DNA from: Pelodera strongyloides | Lineage: Eukaryota; Nematoda; Chromadorea; Rhabditida; Rhabditidae | Assembly: GCA_036852015.1 (NCBI GenBank) | Contig: JAANDG010000254.1 | Span: 1-64,000 of the forward strand | Length of the DNA stretch: 64,000 nt | Direction of reading: 5' to 3' | Shown here: positions 11,186 to 25,973 of the stretch, piece by piece | Layout of the letters: each line of letters starts with the position of its first letter | Position numbering within the stretch: position 1 is the first letter of the stretch | The notes under the pieces: generated by a model | Database searches by the model: none | The model's input: the letters and a program-made list of their open reading frames with translations, nothing else | Told to the model about the DNA's origin: nothing | Translations under genes and position numbers: made by a program

Positions 11186-14100
11186 TAGAGGGACAGATAT
11201 AATAAGGTTAGACTGATTTGCTGATCAGTTGGCAGACGACGACATCAAGCTCACTTCACAAATTCTACTCACACTCCCCTACCTCTACCTGAGCATCAAA
11301 CCTTACCTGTGGTACTGATAACGACAATATGACATCTAAAGTTGGCGGGGTTCCCTTGTGCTCAGGAAATCGACTCAACACCTCGGAAGGCATCTCCGCT
11401 AGAGGTTCCGAGAGCAGGGCACGCTCCCACTGATCGGGATTCAGCTGAAGAGAAAAACGATAATGGTAACGCTATTGGTAACGGTAATTGTAACGGTAAC
11501 GCTAACGGTAACGGTAACGCTAATGGCAAAGGTAACGGAAAAGATATAGAAATGCACAAAACGCGGATCTAATCTAATCTACAAAATAATAAGAACAAAT
11601 TTCCACTTCACCTCACTTCACTGTCTTCCATTTAGACAAGGGAGACCATAATCCAACAATTAGTATTGAAATGTGAAACAAAATATGACAATCTAAAAGA
11701 AAACAAACCGATCGCGGCCACTTAAAAGTCCTTCGTTTGGGTCGCAGCCTGAGTGTCTCAAGTAAGGCCCTTTTTTTCGTAAACTCGGCAGCCGGAAAAG
11801 AAACAAGCATAAAACTCGGTAACACAAAGAGATAAGTTTAAGCCTAAGCCTAAGCCTAAGCCCGGAAAGATACAAAGTGACGCAACACCCTTAGTAACAT
11901 AAAGAACACGAAAATACACCATGTAAGTAAACATTTGAATCCGAAATATTCCAGGTCTAAAAGCTAACTACACACTCCTCATATGCTTTCAAACACCTTT
12001 TTTGACGTTCCAATCGTTGATTCCCTAGAAGGCATAATGTATCAACTAAGATTCATACCCTACCTTAGCCTCATGCCACTCCTTTGCAGGCCTATAAGGG
12101 TCCTTCTCTGGCACTTTCTTCGGCGAACTACTGGCACACGGCTGCACCGCCGCTGCAGAAGTCGAACAGACTTGCGCGCGAACAACTTGTGGCAATAGTT
12201 TCCTCCCAGCGGCAACCTAAGCTAGGATTGTAACTAAAACGGATCCAACCAGACATAGAATTTAACTAACGTTATAAGCACACTCGTCCAATACCCCAAT
12301 TTTTCGTTATAAGCACAGTTGAATGTAAAAAAAACTTCAAAGAGAAATGTTTCAAAAACAGCATAAAGAGTTTCACGTTCACAAGGGTATCTTAGGGTCA
12401 CCACTTGAGATGTGTTAATTGCATATCCTCAATAGATCTTTATATAAATTGCTTGCAACTTCAACGCCACAACTACTAAGAAAAAATTGGAAATACTAAT
12501 TCTAGTTTATAGAAGAAAATGGAAGGCAGGGATCCACACAACTTGCTCAAGCTGCTGAAGATGGATCTCTAAGGTACCTAAGGGTAATGTATCAACTAAC
12601 CTCTAAGGTATCTAAGGTAAGGTCTAGCCTCCAAGGTATCTAAGGTAAGGTATCAACTAGCCTCTAAGGTACCTAAGGTAAGGTATCAACTAGCCTCTAA
12701 GGTATCTAAGGTAAGATCAACTAGCCTCTAAGGTAACTAAGGTAAGGTATCAACTAGCCTCTAAGGTACCTAAGGTAAGGTATCAACTAACCTCTAAGGT
12801 ATCTAAGGTAAGGTCTAGCCTCCAAGGTATCTAAGGTAAGGTATCAACTAGCCTCTAAGGTACCTAAGGTAAGGTATCAACTAACCTCTAAGGTATCTAA
12901 GGTAAGATCAACTAGCCTCTAAGGTAACTAAGGTAAGGTATCAACTAGCCTCTAAGGTACCTAAGGTAAGGTATCAACTAACCTCTAAGGTATCTAAGGT
13001 AAGGTCTAGCCTCCAAGGTATCTAAGGTAAGGTATCAACTAGCCTCTAAGGTAAGGTATCAACTAACCTCTAAGGTATCTAAGGTAAGATCAACTAGCCT
13101 CTAAGGTATCGAAGGTGAGGTATCAACTAGCCTCTGAGGTACCTAAGGGTAATGTATCAACTAACCTCTAAGGTATCTAAGGTAAGGTCTAGCCTCCAAG
13201 GTATCTAAGGTAAGGTATCAACTAGCCTCTAAGGTACCTAAGGTAAGGTATCAACTAACCTCTAAGGTATCTAAGGTAAGATCAACTAGCCTCTAAGGTA
13301 ACTAAGGTAAGGTATCAACTAGCCTCTAAGGTACCTAAGGTAAGGTATCAACTAACCTCTAAGGTATCTAAGGTAAGGTCTAGCCTCCAAGGTATCTAAG
13401 GTAAGGTATCAACTAGCCTCTAAGGTAAGGTATCAACTAACCTCTAAGGTATCTAAATCTAAGGTAAGATCAAATAGCCTCCAAGGTAACTAAGGTAAGG
13501 TATCAACTAGCCTCTAAGGTACCTAAGGTAAGGTATCAACTAACCTCTAAGGTATCTAAAGTAAGGCATCAACTAGCCTCTAAGGTAACTAAGGTAAGGT
13601 ATCAACTAGCCTCTAAGGTATCTAAGGTAAGGTATCAACTAACCTCTAAGGTATCTAAGGTAAGGTATCAACTAACCTCTAAGGTATCTAAGGTAAGGTA
13701 TCAACTAGCCTCTAAGGTAAGGTATCAACTAACCTCTAAGGTATCTAAATCTAAGGTAAGATCAAATAGCCTCCAAGGTAACTAAGGTAAGGTATCAACT
13801 AGCCTCTAAGGTACCTAAGGTAAGGTATCAACTAACCTCTAAGGTATCTAAAGTAAGGCATCAACTAGCCTCTAAGGTACCTAAGGTAAGGTATCAACTA
13901 ACCTCTAAGGTATCTAAAGTAAGGCATCAACTAGCCTCTAAGGTAACTAAGGTAAGGTATCAACTAGCCTCTAAGGTATCTAAGGTAAGGTATCAACTAA
14001 CCTCTAAGGTATCTAAGGTAAGGTATCAACTAACCTCTAAGGTATCTAAGGTAAGGTATCAACTAACCTGTCGCAGGTAATCCTCAGCCGAACTGGGTAC

Positions 14101-14195
14101 GGTACTCAAGTCCATCTTCTTGGGGTCCACATTTCCAACGTCAAAGAAACACTGCTGATCCATAGCGACTATCTTTGGGTCAACGCTAGATAGAG
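10176..14195 (-). CDS. gemin2: Gemin2 (SMN-interacting protein 1), multi-exon
   Basis: Gemin2 binds SMN and holds five Sm proteins during assembly of spliceosomal snRNPs. Coding exons on the minus strand: 14163-14068 (ATG at 14163), 12216-12064, 12024-11997 (28 bp, tentative), 11444-11307, 11047-10883 and 10406-10176 (stop). An unresolved short exon is needed between 11997 and 11444 to restore phase. Family matches are the N-terminal Pro-Lys-Lys...DYLRQ block running into VAAGRKLLPQVV, then the Trp-rich helix SVPIRQWIFALLLV joined to FPLLHDVVAAMRSLARLC. A TTTCAG acceptor at 14196-14201, 32 bp before the ATG, may be a spliced-leader site. The first intron is mostly a 1.5 kb satellite and the last one holds a TTAA palindrome. 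The gene lies on the same strand as, and downstream of, the zinc-finger gene, about 1.5 kb away. Expected total length is about 280 aa, as in the family. Confidence 0.85.
10444..10608. mobile_element. TTAA palindromic element, second family, copy 1
   Basis: The ends read AGCGAAATACCAGCCGG and its complement, with TTAA at 10440-10443 and 10609-10612. It sits in the last intron of Gemin2. Related copies are at 17198-17369 and 57961-58123, with a damaged half at 20341-20425. Confidence 0.85.
11136..11184. repeat. GA microsatellite
   Basis: A run of GAGA with a few interruptions inside a Gemin2 intron. Confidence 0.9.
11838..11862. repeat. Short interstitial telomere-like run
   Basis: Three consecutive AAGCCT units (the complement of TTAGGC), with degenerate flanks, in a Gemin2 intron. 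Similar scraps lie at 9649-9677 and 19137-19150. Confidence 0.75.
12568..14067. repeat. Minisatellite with 33 bp units and 191 bp higher-order period
   Basis: The array is built from variants of a 33 bp unit (core GCCTCTAAGGTACCTAAGG). A distinctive shortened variant (GGTCTAGCCTCCAAGG) recurs after positions 12600, 12791, 12982, 13165 and 13356. This gives steps of 191, 191, 183 and 191 bp: a higher-order repeat of about six units. It ends directly at the Gemin2 exon-1 donor, so that donor (GTTAGTTGATACC) is itself satellite sequence. Confidence 0.95.
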
Positions 14196-14208
14196 CTGAA
14201 ATAAACAT

Positions 14209-14467
14209 TGACAAGGTCCGGCAGCCATTTTTAATCTAGTACGGATCTATTTCAAAATAGTACGGAGCCTGGACATGTTTGCGATTCGCTCTTGCGAAAA
14301 TGACAAATACTTGTCCGTGTTCGGGCCATTTCACATGAAGGTCAAATGCATACCGTAACCCATGCGAATTAACGCACTTGACATGGTCCTGCAGCGAAAG
14401 TGTATCAGATCCGTACTATTTTGAAATAGATCCGTACTAGATTCAAAATCGCTGCCGGACCTTGTCA
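14209..14467. mobile_element. Palindromic element upstream of Gemin2
   Basis: The ends TGACAAGGTCCGGCAGC are inverted, and inside them TAGTACGGATCTATTTCA is inverted again. The target duplication is not clear. It lies immediately upstream of the proposed Gemin2 spliced-leader acceptor, so it may now form part of the promoter region. Confidence 0.7.
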
Positions 14468-14659
14468 TTTACATTGACTCGAACACGGACAGGCATTTGC
14501 CATTTTCGTCGCATTCATCGAGAAGCCATTACATACATAAAAACATTCGTTACGGTAATATGCCAATGATCCTAGGCGATTGAGTTTTATTCTAATAAAG
14601 TCGAGTTATTCTAATAAAGTCGAGTTATGAGACAAAGCTTACTACGCAATAAGCTGCCC

Positions 14660-16590
14660 TATACTAGATCGCAACAAACAAGTAAAACCGAAGCTAGGAA
14701 AACATTAACACCTCTCTAAATTAAAAACAAAACCACATGGGATCAAACAGAGTATCGCTCAAACACTACTTCAAAAACCAAAGAACATTTTCACGATATT
14801 ATAATCAGAGTATATTTAATCAGAATACGACAAACATCCCATCCACATAAAACCACCTAAAACTCTCCGATAGCAGTACGGTAACCAAAACCAGCCATTC
14901 ACAACCTCTTCTCATATACAGTAAACACTTTATTTATATGTACAAGAATATCAGAGCATAACAATTCCACTATAACAAGTTTAACAATAAAAGAGGTCAG
15001 GTAGATGATATAGAGTTATAATCAACAAATCAGCAAAGAAATTTAAGGCCAACTGTTTGCGAAAACAAAAGAAATTTCCAGGAAAGCACGACACAACAAA
15101 TTGGAACATAAGCAAGTGACATATGGCCTGAGTTCTAATTAACAACACAAAACACTAAATAACATAAACTAACGAAAGCATTCAACTCAAGCGATCGCAA
15201 ACCAAAAAGAAACTAACTCACAAAGAATATAGGGAACTAAGGGAAAGCAGAAAGCATAAACCCCTTCTTATTTCAAATACAAATTGCCCAAAACATTCAA
15301 AGCACAAAACAGGGCTTTTGCGTAGTGGCAAGAATAAAACTAACTGTAAGATCATAGTTCCACCTATTTCGTAAGACTAGGAGATGCATAGTAGTTTAAA
15401 CGCACATAAACAAAGCTAGTAAAATCCACAAAACACATAAACAGCAAATTAGTGCTTAGAGTCTAGAGTAAAGCAGGTAAGAACCCGAAAAAAGAAAAAA
15501 GGGCCTACTTACTCTACGTTCTAATTCTAATCTGGGATTTGCCTAGTACAAAACAGAGGTCCTATAATAGAAGCACTACTATATGACACAACAACAAATG
15601 CATTAATAAAACCATGAAATCTTGAAACATATAACTATTTGGGGCATATAGGGACAGGACACGGATTCTACAGAAATCAACTTATTCACATATTACTATC
15701 CTAAGACCCACCCGTAAATACAGTAGCCCTCTTCCTCGCTCTCTTTCTCTGAACCTCTTCTCCATCACTCCGTCCTGGCCGCTTCTTTTCCTTCGTCGTC
15801 TGCGCCTCTCGCCGTGCCCGTGCTGCTGATCGTGTTCCTCTTCTGGATGGCGTCACCACGTCAGCGCTCTCCATCTCTTTAACATTGGAATCCGCATCTC
15901 TAATCATCTGATCTTCCGTCTCTACGTTTTCTCTTCTCTCAACACCGTACCTCGTCGGTTCATTCGCCTAGAAATTAAAGTCAATTAACAATTCGAACAT
16001 CAGCATCTCAACTACAACCGCGGAAGTATTAAAACTAACGCAACACACATGACAGTCCTCATTTTACGGAATGCAACATATTCTCAGGTGCATAGATTCA
16101 AATTCAAATTGAAAATTTCACTCCGCCCCCTTGCCCACATATTTGAACTAATCAACTACCACCCTATTCTTAAAGCAGAATACCGGCTGGTTGTTTGCAA
16201 CATATCGCCAGCTCTTTCGACACTCGAATTTAGCTCGGTTTTTGTTCTAATTTATGATCATTAGCTTAAGTTGTATAAGAATTACGGTGCACTCGATGCG
16301 TTTCAAAAACCGGAAGCTATTCCACTTTGACACAAATCCCCAATCTGCACACAACTTACCGGTGTATCCTTCGTAGTCGGCGTCCGCTTCCGCAACGTCA
16401 TTAACGTAACATCATCGTCGTTGGAGTCAGCACCAGCAACCTTGTCCCCGTGTACACTCTTCTGCTCCTCTCCCCTATCTCCACTCATTCGGTCGTCCTT
16501 ACTCTTCTCACGAGCCACCTAGATACAACAATTCAAGATAAGAGTACGCAAAAAAACAATACAATTACAAACTACCCCCACCCGGGCCAC
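14660..16590 (-). repeat. Right arm of the large inverted duplication
   Basis: This is the parental copy of the 5092-7099 arm: it contains the last two exons of the complete zinc-finger gene plus downstream DNA. The outer end lies near the TTAA palindrome at 16622-16784. Confidence 0.85.
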
Positions 16591-19500
16591 GAGAAACCGC
16601 GCCCTCTATTTTAAGCTTTAAAGCGAAATACTAGCCCCTTTCGAAAATTTGCATATGATAAGCAAATCCTATGTATCCTATGCTAATTTTGCGCGATCGT
16701 CCACGGCAATCGCGCAAAATTAGCATAGGATACATAGGATTTGCTTATCATATGCAAATTTTCCAAAGGGGCTAGTATTTCGCTTTAAGCTGCCACAAGG
16801 ATACCCGTCGTCAGCGGAAAAAGGGCCTAGTTCTAATGAAAACAAACTTTAAGTGAAGAAATTTATACTATAAAAATGAAATGATGTGGAAAAAATCAAT
16901 GAAAAGTGAATATTAACTGAAACTTAGTATGTGAGATGTAAGCTATATAACACTACTAATCTACGTACATGTGATCATAGCATAAATAAAGTGTTATTCA
17001 TATGACTAACCTCTTCACTGACACTGTTCGTATTTGCTGAATCTTCCGCTACCGCTTCCGCTACCGGTTCCAGACTAGTCGACGCCAACTCCTCCACCTT
17101 CACACCTCCATGACGCATAACTATATGCAAATCGAGGTCAACACTCGTTCGAGCGGCAAAGTGACATTGCAAACATCTAAACAGATGTATTACTTAAAGC
17201 AAAATACCGGCCGATTTTTGGAACACATCGAGTACACCATCATTCTTATGCAGCTTATGCTAATGAATATAAATTAGAATAAAAAATCGAGCTAACTTTG
17301 AGTAAATTAGCATAAATACAAGAATTCAGTTGTCCACGATGCATTTCAAAAATCGGCCGGTATTTCGCTTTAAGATGCATAAAAGGTCACCATCCAAAAA
17401 TGGCAAGTATTTCCTCAATCCTCACTTAGGACTTTACTTTTTACTCACATGGACCTGAGCTCATCAATGCTCTGCCAATCTGCAATTGACCAACTCCAAA
17501 CAATAAAGGTGGAATATTCAGATTTAAAAATACAGTACCTACTAACTATAGCTCAGTAAAGCTTCAGTACCTACTTAAATAAAGTGCCTATAGCCATAAC
17601 TATAGTGAAACTTCAGTACATATAGCTATAGCTACGACGGTAAAGCTTCACTACCTATTCTTCGCCTCCAAATCTATTCGAAATACGTTCTCGGGTGAGG
17701 AAGACGATGCCGAAGCCGAGCTTTCCCTCGAACTCTTTTTCTCGTGTCGAGTAACACTATTCTTCACCTGGAACGTAATTTTTTAACACTTAAAGCGGTA
17801 TTGTAACTATACGCATATCCTATATATCCTACGTAAATTTGGTGCCGGGCACCAAATCTGCATAGGATACATAGGATATGCGTAGCCATATGCAAATTTC
17901 CCAAAGTAGGACAATACGGCTTTAAAAACCAAAACAGGCACCTAGAACACGTCCACCACAGCAAGTCATAGATGATAGTTAAATAATATCAGACGATTAC
18001 TGTAGTTTTACCCATCGGCTAAACAATACGTTTTGAGGTATAATCCAAATTAACTAGAACAAATTAAACTAAACCATATAAGCAAAAATAAGAATCGCAC
18101 AATCTAGAACAAAAACGACAACAAAGATACCGTACCTCCTTTTTCACGACCACAGACCGACCAACATCAACACGAGAAGGCGTACTTGTAGTTGACGATG
18201 ATGAAGTACTGTAAAAACTTATTGCTATAATTGGAAACTGAATTTAGGTAAAGTTTTAAACTATTAATCACCAAATCTGGGTAGCCATGGCACAAAACTA
18301 TGCGGAAAATGAACACAAAGACAAAAAGACTTCACTAAGAAGCGAGCCATTCATACACTAATGGCTAATATCATCTACTACAAATTCGAACGTTCGCAGT
18401 TCAAACAATAATACAAAAATTCAAATACCTGGGAAGGAGCTCAGGATGCTGCCTTTGACTGTGCTTATATAAATCGTTGATAATAGCACAACTCACACCA
18501 CACTGTGCACAAACCAACGCGGGTTTCTGCAAAATAATTACCTGTTTAGCTCGTTCATTACTAAAAAAATTAGTAAGTAGGACACTGATAAGTATGCAAC
18601 AGTCATAACGGCGTGAGCATCTCTATACAACATGTTAACTACAGATTATGAAGTAGGCGTGACTTATCACAAAGGGCAAAAAGAGCATAAAAGTACATAA
18701 TCGAGTGCTAAGATTTTGAAGATGTCGTTACTTTTATCTTTTTCATATATTTCGATATTATTGTTTTTATTATTACAAAAATAAATTCCAAATAAAACGC
18801 ACACTTCTCACGCTGGAAAGCGTAAGCGATGCATCAAAATCCAACAGTGGCACTTGCGTTTTTAGTGCGTCAACGTCGCTAAACAATCACAATCACGGCA
18901 TTAACAAATCAAGCACAATTAGCAATACAGTTAGCAATTAGCAGCACTCAGGACCAGCAACAGTTCTAGACCACAAAGCCACAAAATATCCTCAAGACTC
19001 AAATAAAAATTAAATAATCTAAAAACTCACTACATCTCCTTAAATTCCGACAGGCACTTTGCATCCGAACGATGTTTCGACAGCACATGGCACGCAAAGA
19101 GAACAGCGTTATCGTAACGCTGAAAAGTTAATTAATTAAGCCTAAGCCCTCATGTTTCACCCGGGGAAGCCCGATTCCCAAATTGTTACCTGTTGCCACA
19201 TCACATGCTCACGTTTTTATTGTCTAATTACGATACCTTCCAGTAAAACACTTGCAATTTAAAGGCATAGTAGGATCTAACTTATCTAACTACAAAGGTA
19301 CAATGCAGGCATAAATCAGGTATGCGCATTCCCAGAAAAAAACCGTGTAAATACGCCTAAAAAATAAATGTTAAACAAAACAAAACCAACCTCACTCGTG
19401 GCAAACGTGTAGCTACACCACGCACATGTGACACGAGACTTGTTACTGGAAAGAATAACTTTTAACTTTAATGCACCTTCACATGGTACCGTTTTCAAAC

Positions 19501-22500
19501 AGCATCATAGTATTAACAATAAGCATACCACGATACCATTTTCTTCAAGGAACTAATTGCTAAGGAACAGTGTTCAACAAACAACTGTCAATTTTGAGTG
19601 TCAAAATACCAAACACATCATATATTGCAAAAGATAAACGCTAAAAGACATGTTAGTCACGACAAAGCAATAATCTTCGACTTCAGAAATAGATTTATAA
19701 AAAAAATTTTAAATGCCAACCTAATTTCTCCTCTTCCCGAAGGCAAACGTGGGGTAGAAGCACACGACTTCCCAGGTTTCAAATTCGCACTGAAAGTAAA
19801 AAGGTGTTACCGAAAAACGATTCTGATCAATATACTTAACTGTAACGGGACAGAAATATAATTTGCAAAAGTATACTTTTTGAGTTTGAGGCACAGCACA
19901 GAACTAAAAACGCAATATCTAGTCTTACAGGCGCATACCAAAAGAAAAGGTCAGATTCCGACAAATCGGTTACCCACGCCATCGTTTGGTCTGCAATCTG
20001 CATATGAAAGCTTATCATAACAAGTGTGGAGAGTAAAAAAGTACTTACTTTCTAAATACAAACGAACAAAATTGAACTAAGAAAAACATACCTTCTTACG
20101 ACATGATAATGGGTCCAATGTGAGGGAAAACTGTATGAATCCTGAAACACGAAATAATTAAATAAAGGTTAAAAAAGTGCGAGATGAAAACAAATTTAGT
20201 GAAAGTGAACAGAGCATAGGATTGTAGGGGTTCAAGGTGAGGTAAGATCACTGAGTTAGCATAATCAACGTCAATCCAGATTCATTTTTAATTCTTCCAA
20301 CTTTCGTTTTCCATTTAAAAAAAATTGCCTTTCAAATAATGTATCGAAATACCGGCCGGTTCTTGAAACACATCAAGTAGACCAGCATTCTTATGCAAAT
20401 GATTTAATGAATACAAATTAGAATAAAATAGTTTATCGTGGAAAAGAGTCTTTGAATGGTAAGTTTGGGTTTCATCCTGTTTTAAATCTATGAAAAGAGG
20501 CCAATAATTTGAATAGGATTCTATAAAAAGTGGACAATATAAAATATAATACCCTGAGCTTGCGCTCAAATCGGGCCTTTTTATTACACAAACTGGGTCA
20601 TTTCTTTTATGCCATTAGTTTTCCTATTTTTAACTGGATGGCGCGCTGATCTGGAACACATTTACCGTATATGCTATTCTAAAAGCCGCTTCAGATAGTA
20701 ACACATTGTACTGAGAAGTTAATTCCTGTAAAAATCGGAAGACTGATTGCATAGATGACATTCCCCAGTTTGGGTAATAAAAAGGCCCGATTTGAGCGCA
20801 AGCTCAGGGTATTATATTTTATATTGTCCACTTTTTATAGAATCCTATTCAAATTATTGGCCTCTTTTCATAGATTTAAAACAGGATGAAACCCAAACTT
20901 ACCATTCAAGGACTCTTTTCCACGATAAAATATTGTCCTCTTTTCACATGACCTAATTTACATCTTTAAGTCAGAAACCAGGCTCAGGCCCATCCAAAAA
21001 AAATGGTTCCCCCTTTTCTGTGGATCCTGGCTACGGTACTCATCCTATTTTGCATATTACAAAACGGTTTAGCAGCCTCGCTGCACACCTCGCCCATTCG
21101 TCTCCAGACTCTTGCTTGGTTCTATTAAGCTTCCTTTTGGTCAATCTAGTTCGCATTTTCGCCTCATCTACAGTGCAGCACGAAAATACATAGGCGCACT
21201 CCTCTAGAAAACTCGTACGAAATTTTTGGGGAAAATTTTAGCACGCCAAATCTATGGCGGAAAACATAAACACTACCATTTTCGGCACAAAAATTTAACC
21301 AATTGTGCAAATAGGCTAATTTGGGCTAATTTTAATAGTAGGTCCGAAAATGAACTCCTGATTCGACGAAGTCATGTACATCACGATAAAAAATACCGTG
21401 TTAAAGGGTCAGGCCCATTTCAAATGACCCCTATTTTTGATGAATCCATCGGATTCTCCGTTTCAAATATAGTAGGCTGAATTTTTTTCCAATTTTCAGT
21501 CGCAATATTCACGCAGTTTTCAGCAATTTACCGTGGCCAGTCATATACAACAATCAATCGCAGTTGTCACGCCCATTCGCGATGATTGGCCAATATCGCA
21601 ATTGCCACGCCCAATAGAGCATATTGACCAATTAGTGCGAAGGGGCGTGACAACTGCGATATCTAGTTGGGTATGACTGGCCATGGTAAATTGCTGAATA
21701 CTGCGTGAATTTTGCGCTTGAAAATTAGGAAAATATCGTAGCCTACTATATTTGACATGGAGAATCAGATGGAATCATCAAAAACACGTGTCACTTGAAA
21801 TGGGCCTGACCCTTTAAGTGCATTTTGAAGGAAGTTGTTGTTTGAAGTGCGCGAATTGCGAAAGAACTTTAAGGACATTATAATTGCCGGTTCTAAATGG
21901 TTTATCTGAACAATGACATTTCCAACTTTCAACTGGAAAAAAGGGCTCTCGGATCAAACCCAAACTATGTTAGCGCTATCGCGCTAACAAAGGAAATCGA
22001 GATAAATTCGACCAACTTTGAATAACGTAAGAATTCCACAATTTATTACACAGTGCCCAAATCCGTTCGAAGATGTCATATGCCATAATTTGAAAGGAAC
22101 TACCTTCTACCTGACATTGATCTATATCATCCAATTACAACAATTTCACGTAATCAAGATACAAAATTAAAAGTTGATCAAGATCTGACAATGAGACGAT
22201 CAAGGCATTATTTTTGATTCCTCGGCAAAGAACAATCGGTTTGAACCTCAAACCTCAAACCCCCGGTTTGAGGTTCTGGAAGGTACTTGGTTAGGTTGGT
22301 TGAAAAGTTGGGCACATTTAATTAAATACCCTCCCTTTGTGCGTTTGACCCCCGATAAAGAACCAAAAAGAGCTACTATTACTATTTTACAGAAACCATA
22401 CGAAAAGCGGATAAACAAAAACTCACGGTGTTGTACACTGCGAAAGCCTGTTCTGAACCTGAACCTGGCTGAAGGCTTCCAGTCTTCTTTCGACCAAAGA

Positions 22501-25500
22501 TTGTCCCATCATTTCCGACAGTGAATACTCCATACGACGCGGAGATCTGAACGAATGTTTATGATAAAGATTTCAAAAAAATGCACATAAAACGAGAAAA
22601 GGATAACAATGGGTAACTATGATAATGATAGTGCCAGGGGAACTTGCAAATGACATGAGGAACGTCCAGTAAGAAGAAAGACACCAACTCCGACGAGAGG
22701 GGTAATGGGCACATCCTGTAAGAAGAGCATGATTACTGGCTCCGGTACCGACTTGCTGGCCGAGCAAAGAAAACAGACAATCAATCCAGTGGATAATCAA
22801 TATCATATCATAGAACTTCTCTCAGTTACCTTGCTTACCCTTGACACCGTACCTACATCCTTAGAAGTTAGAGTTAAGAGTTAAGCTAAGTTACGGTTCT
22901 AACGGTTCTCCATACCCGATACCCATACCAGAAAATTGGGAACTTTCAAAACTTTAGACTTGCTAAATAACATTGTGAATTAAATTAGTAGGACTGTAGG
23001 CGGTACCGACGAAAGGCGTCAACAAACAGAGGGAGTCCCGGGTTTTGGCATAACTCAATGAAACCTATGTAAACTTAAACAAATAATAAACAATATAACG
23101 CAAACGCAAATTGCTCACCTCATCGTAACCCCTTCTCAAAGTAACATTCCGGAGATCACATTCGCTTATCGCACCGCGAGGCATTGAAATTGTCGCCTGC
23201 TTAAATAGTTAAAATACGCTATAGGTACTCGTTATATATTTTCATACAATCAATTCTTACGTTACCACATCACCATATCGTATACATTCTTATCCATATC
23301 ACGATTTTCGGACATTACGTTATTCTATATATAACTGATGTAGATTGGGTGAATGCGGGGCCCGCTGAAGCCAAATTTGCGTAATTATTGAGGTAAACAA
23401 CGAAATCGTGATCATGTTCTATGCGAACTAAAGAGAACTTGTCAAATAAGTATAACAACCTTTGTAACTAACTTGGCATGAACATACAAATTAAAAACAA
23501 TCAATACATACGAATTCTTTTTCATGTGTTGGTGGGGGAGGAGGCGTAGGCATCCTGCCTGTATCGTTTGGTGTGGACGTTGCGCTGTTATCGCTGCAAT
23601 AAAATTGGGTGACACAAAGTCGTTTTATAAGATTTTATAAGAACCGGTAGATTTTCTATAACTATGACATTTTTAGAACAAGTTTCACACACTACAGGCC
23701 GAAAACGGGAAAGCTTGAATTCCACACATTTCTCTTTTTTTTTCGTACAGCTCCTTTTCTAGCTTTCTTTACCCTGTTCTAGTGAAGAAAATGAACATTT
23801 CTAGTCGAATGCTTTCTTTTATCCCAAGTACCGAGTCACATACAAGCTTTGTATTTGTCTAAGAAACGGATATGGAGTATATAATAAATAAAAATAATAA
23901 AAAGCCCTACGTATTTGATTGACTGCGATTGCTGATAGTATTCGCACGCCGTCCAGATAATCGATGTATAGTTCTATTCAGCGGGCACTGGGAACGGTCT
24001 TGGTTGCTGAAATAGACGGTATGTATGGATTAAAAAGTATATGAATGGAATGTATGGATAAACAGTAGAAAACAACTCATTTCTTTACTGAAAAGTAAAC
24101 TAATGGATAAAAAGTACAAAACAAAACATTTGTATGGATAAAAAGTACAAAACAAAACATTTCATTATTGAAAGACTAATAAATGCCTCAAGGTTGTGCT
24201 GTTGTATACAAGTCGTTCAGTTTTCAATAATGTGCCAATAGTATCAGTCAGCTTCGACTCGAACGATGAAACCTCTGGGCCAATCGGCCGCCATCAAAAC
24301 ATTAAAAATGGATCTATGACCTGCCTTTCTGTCCGACTTCACTTTCTCTTTCTTTACTGGATTTTTGGGAACATCCGGTATTTTTAAATGGACGTCTTTG
24401 GTCTCAGTTTCCTGAAATTTGCATAGATGAAAACTTGCAAATAACTTGAATGGGCATCGCCCTTAACCGAAAATTTCCGCAGACAACATCGTTAAGCGCA
24501 TTACTTCCGCGCTTTGACCCCTTGCAGAGAAAAAGAAAAATATACAGAAAACTCAAAACATTGAAGACAAAGAACGCCTAGCCTGCAATAAAGAACAAAA
24601 TACAACACAATAATTTTAAATTCTAAGCATGTTCAGCTCAAGCTTGCAATGATTGAGAATATATAAAAACCAACCGCTGCCACCTGTTTCTTCGAACTTC
24701 TGCTCCTCATCCTAATGCGATTCGATTTAAAAAAACGATTTACTTCTTATGTCCGTCCCATCTTGGAATATGCTTCTACTGTATGGTCTCCTTATTCTAA
24801 AAACGAAATCCTCTTGGTAGAAAGAGTGCAAAATCGTTTCACCAAAATAGCACTCAATAAGATCAATTATGAAATGTATCATAATTTCACTAAAGAGGAA
24901 CGGTTAACAGTGTTTAGTCTAAAATCTCTACAACATCGAAGGATCGTGTACGATCTCATTGAATGTTTTAAGATCGTCCGAGGTTTTGGGTTACATAAAC
25001 ACCCCGTGCTCGATAGTATGTTCATTTTAGGTGGTAGACAGAGGAGAGATGGTAACTCTTTATATATACGTCAGGAAATGGTTTCAACTTTACAAACTCA
25101 ATCATTTTTTAAACATCGAGTCACTAGAATTTGGAATCTCCTTGACGAAGCGACTGTCCGCAGCTCAACTATAGAATCGTTCAAATCGAAAATTGACGCG
25201 CTCGATCTCGTTGAGTTGAGTGACCAGGCAGATTGCAATATTGGTGCTTGAATAAAAAATTTTATATTCTCATTTTATCATTCATTGTTCGTGTTTTTTT
25301 TTCGTTGCTTGTTCTTTTGTTGTATTATTGCCATTTTGTCTTTCGGCTCTTCTGAGCACTTTACTTTGCAATTATGTGAAATAAAGTATTTATATATATA
25401 TTAACGAGAATTGAAACTTATTTTACAATTATCTCACCTTCACAGTATCACCCTTCGCTGTCGGCACATCCACATCTTTTTTCTTCATCGTAAAGAATTT

Positions 25501-25923
25501 CCTAGAACCTGAACAATCCAAAATAAAGTGAAAATAAAACGGAACTCGCATATAAAAGAAATACAATAGACAAAGAAAGAAAAATGAAGACAAAGAATAC
25601 AAAGAATACACGTATCCATGGGCATAAACAAATATGAATTTCAAGTTGCCGCAGATTGCAAAATCTTAACTAGCAAATTTGAAGAGTGAAATAAACGCCA
25701 CTACGTCACCCGTCACCGAAGGAAAAGCACTCACAAACACAACAAAACACGTAAAATGGAGCGATACCGATAAGAAAACTGACTATATCAGCAGAACAGA
25801 TAAGCTTTTGGGAAGGAACTAAGGAACAAACGTTCAGTTCTATTTACACCGACTAGTGGAATGCGAATGTGAGCTAGCAAGAGAGAGAGAGAGAGAGAGA
25901 AAGAGAGCGAGACAGAAAGAGAG

Positions 25924-25973
<50 letters not shown>

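Noticed and set aside
11362..11559. Leu-Pro repeat protein near the Gemin2 exon
   Set aside because: It comes from a GGTAACG-type simple repeat in the intron next to the exon acceptor.
12568..14067. CRISPR-like array
   Set aside because: The repeats are contiguous 33 bp satellite units without unique spacers, in a nematode intron.
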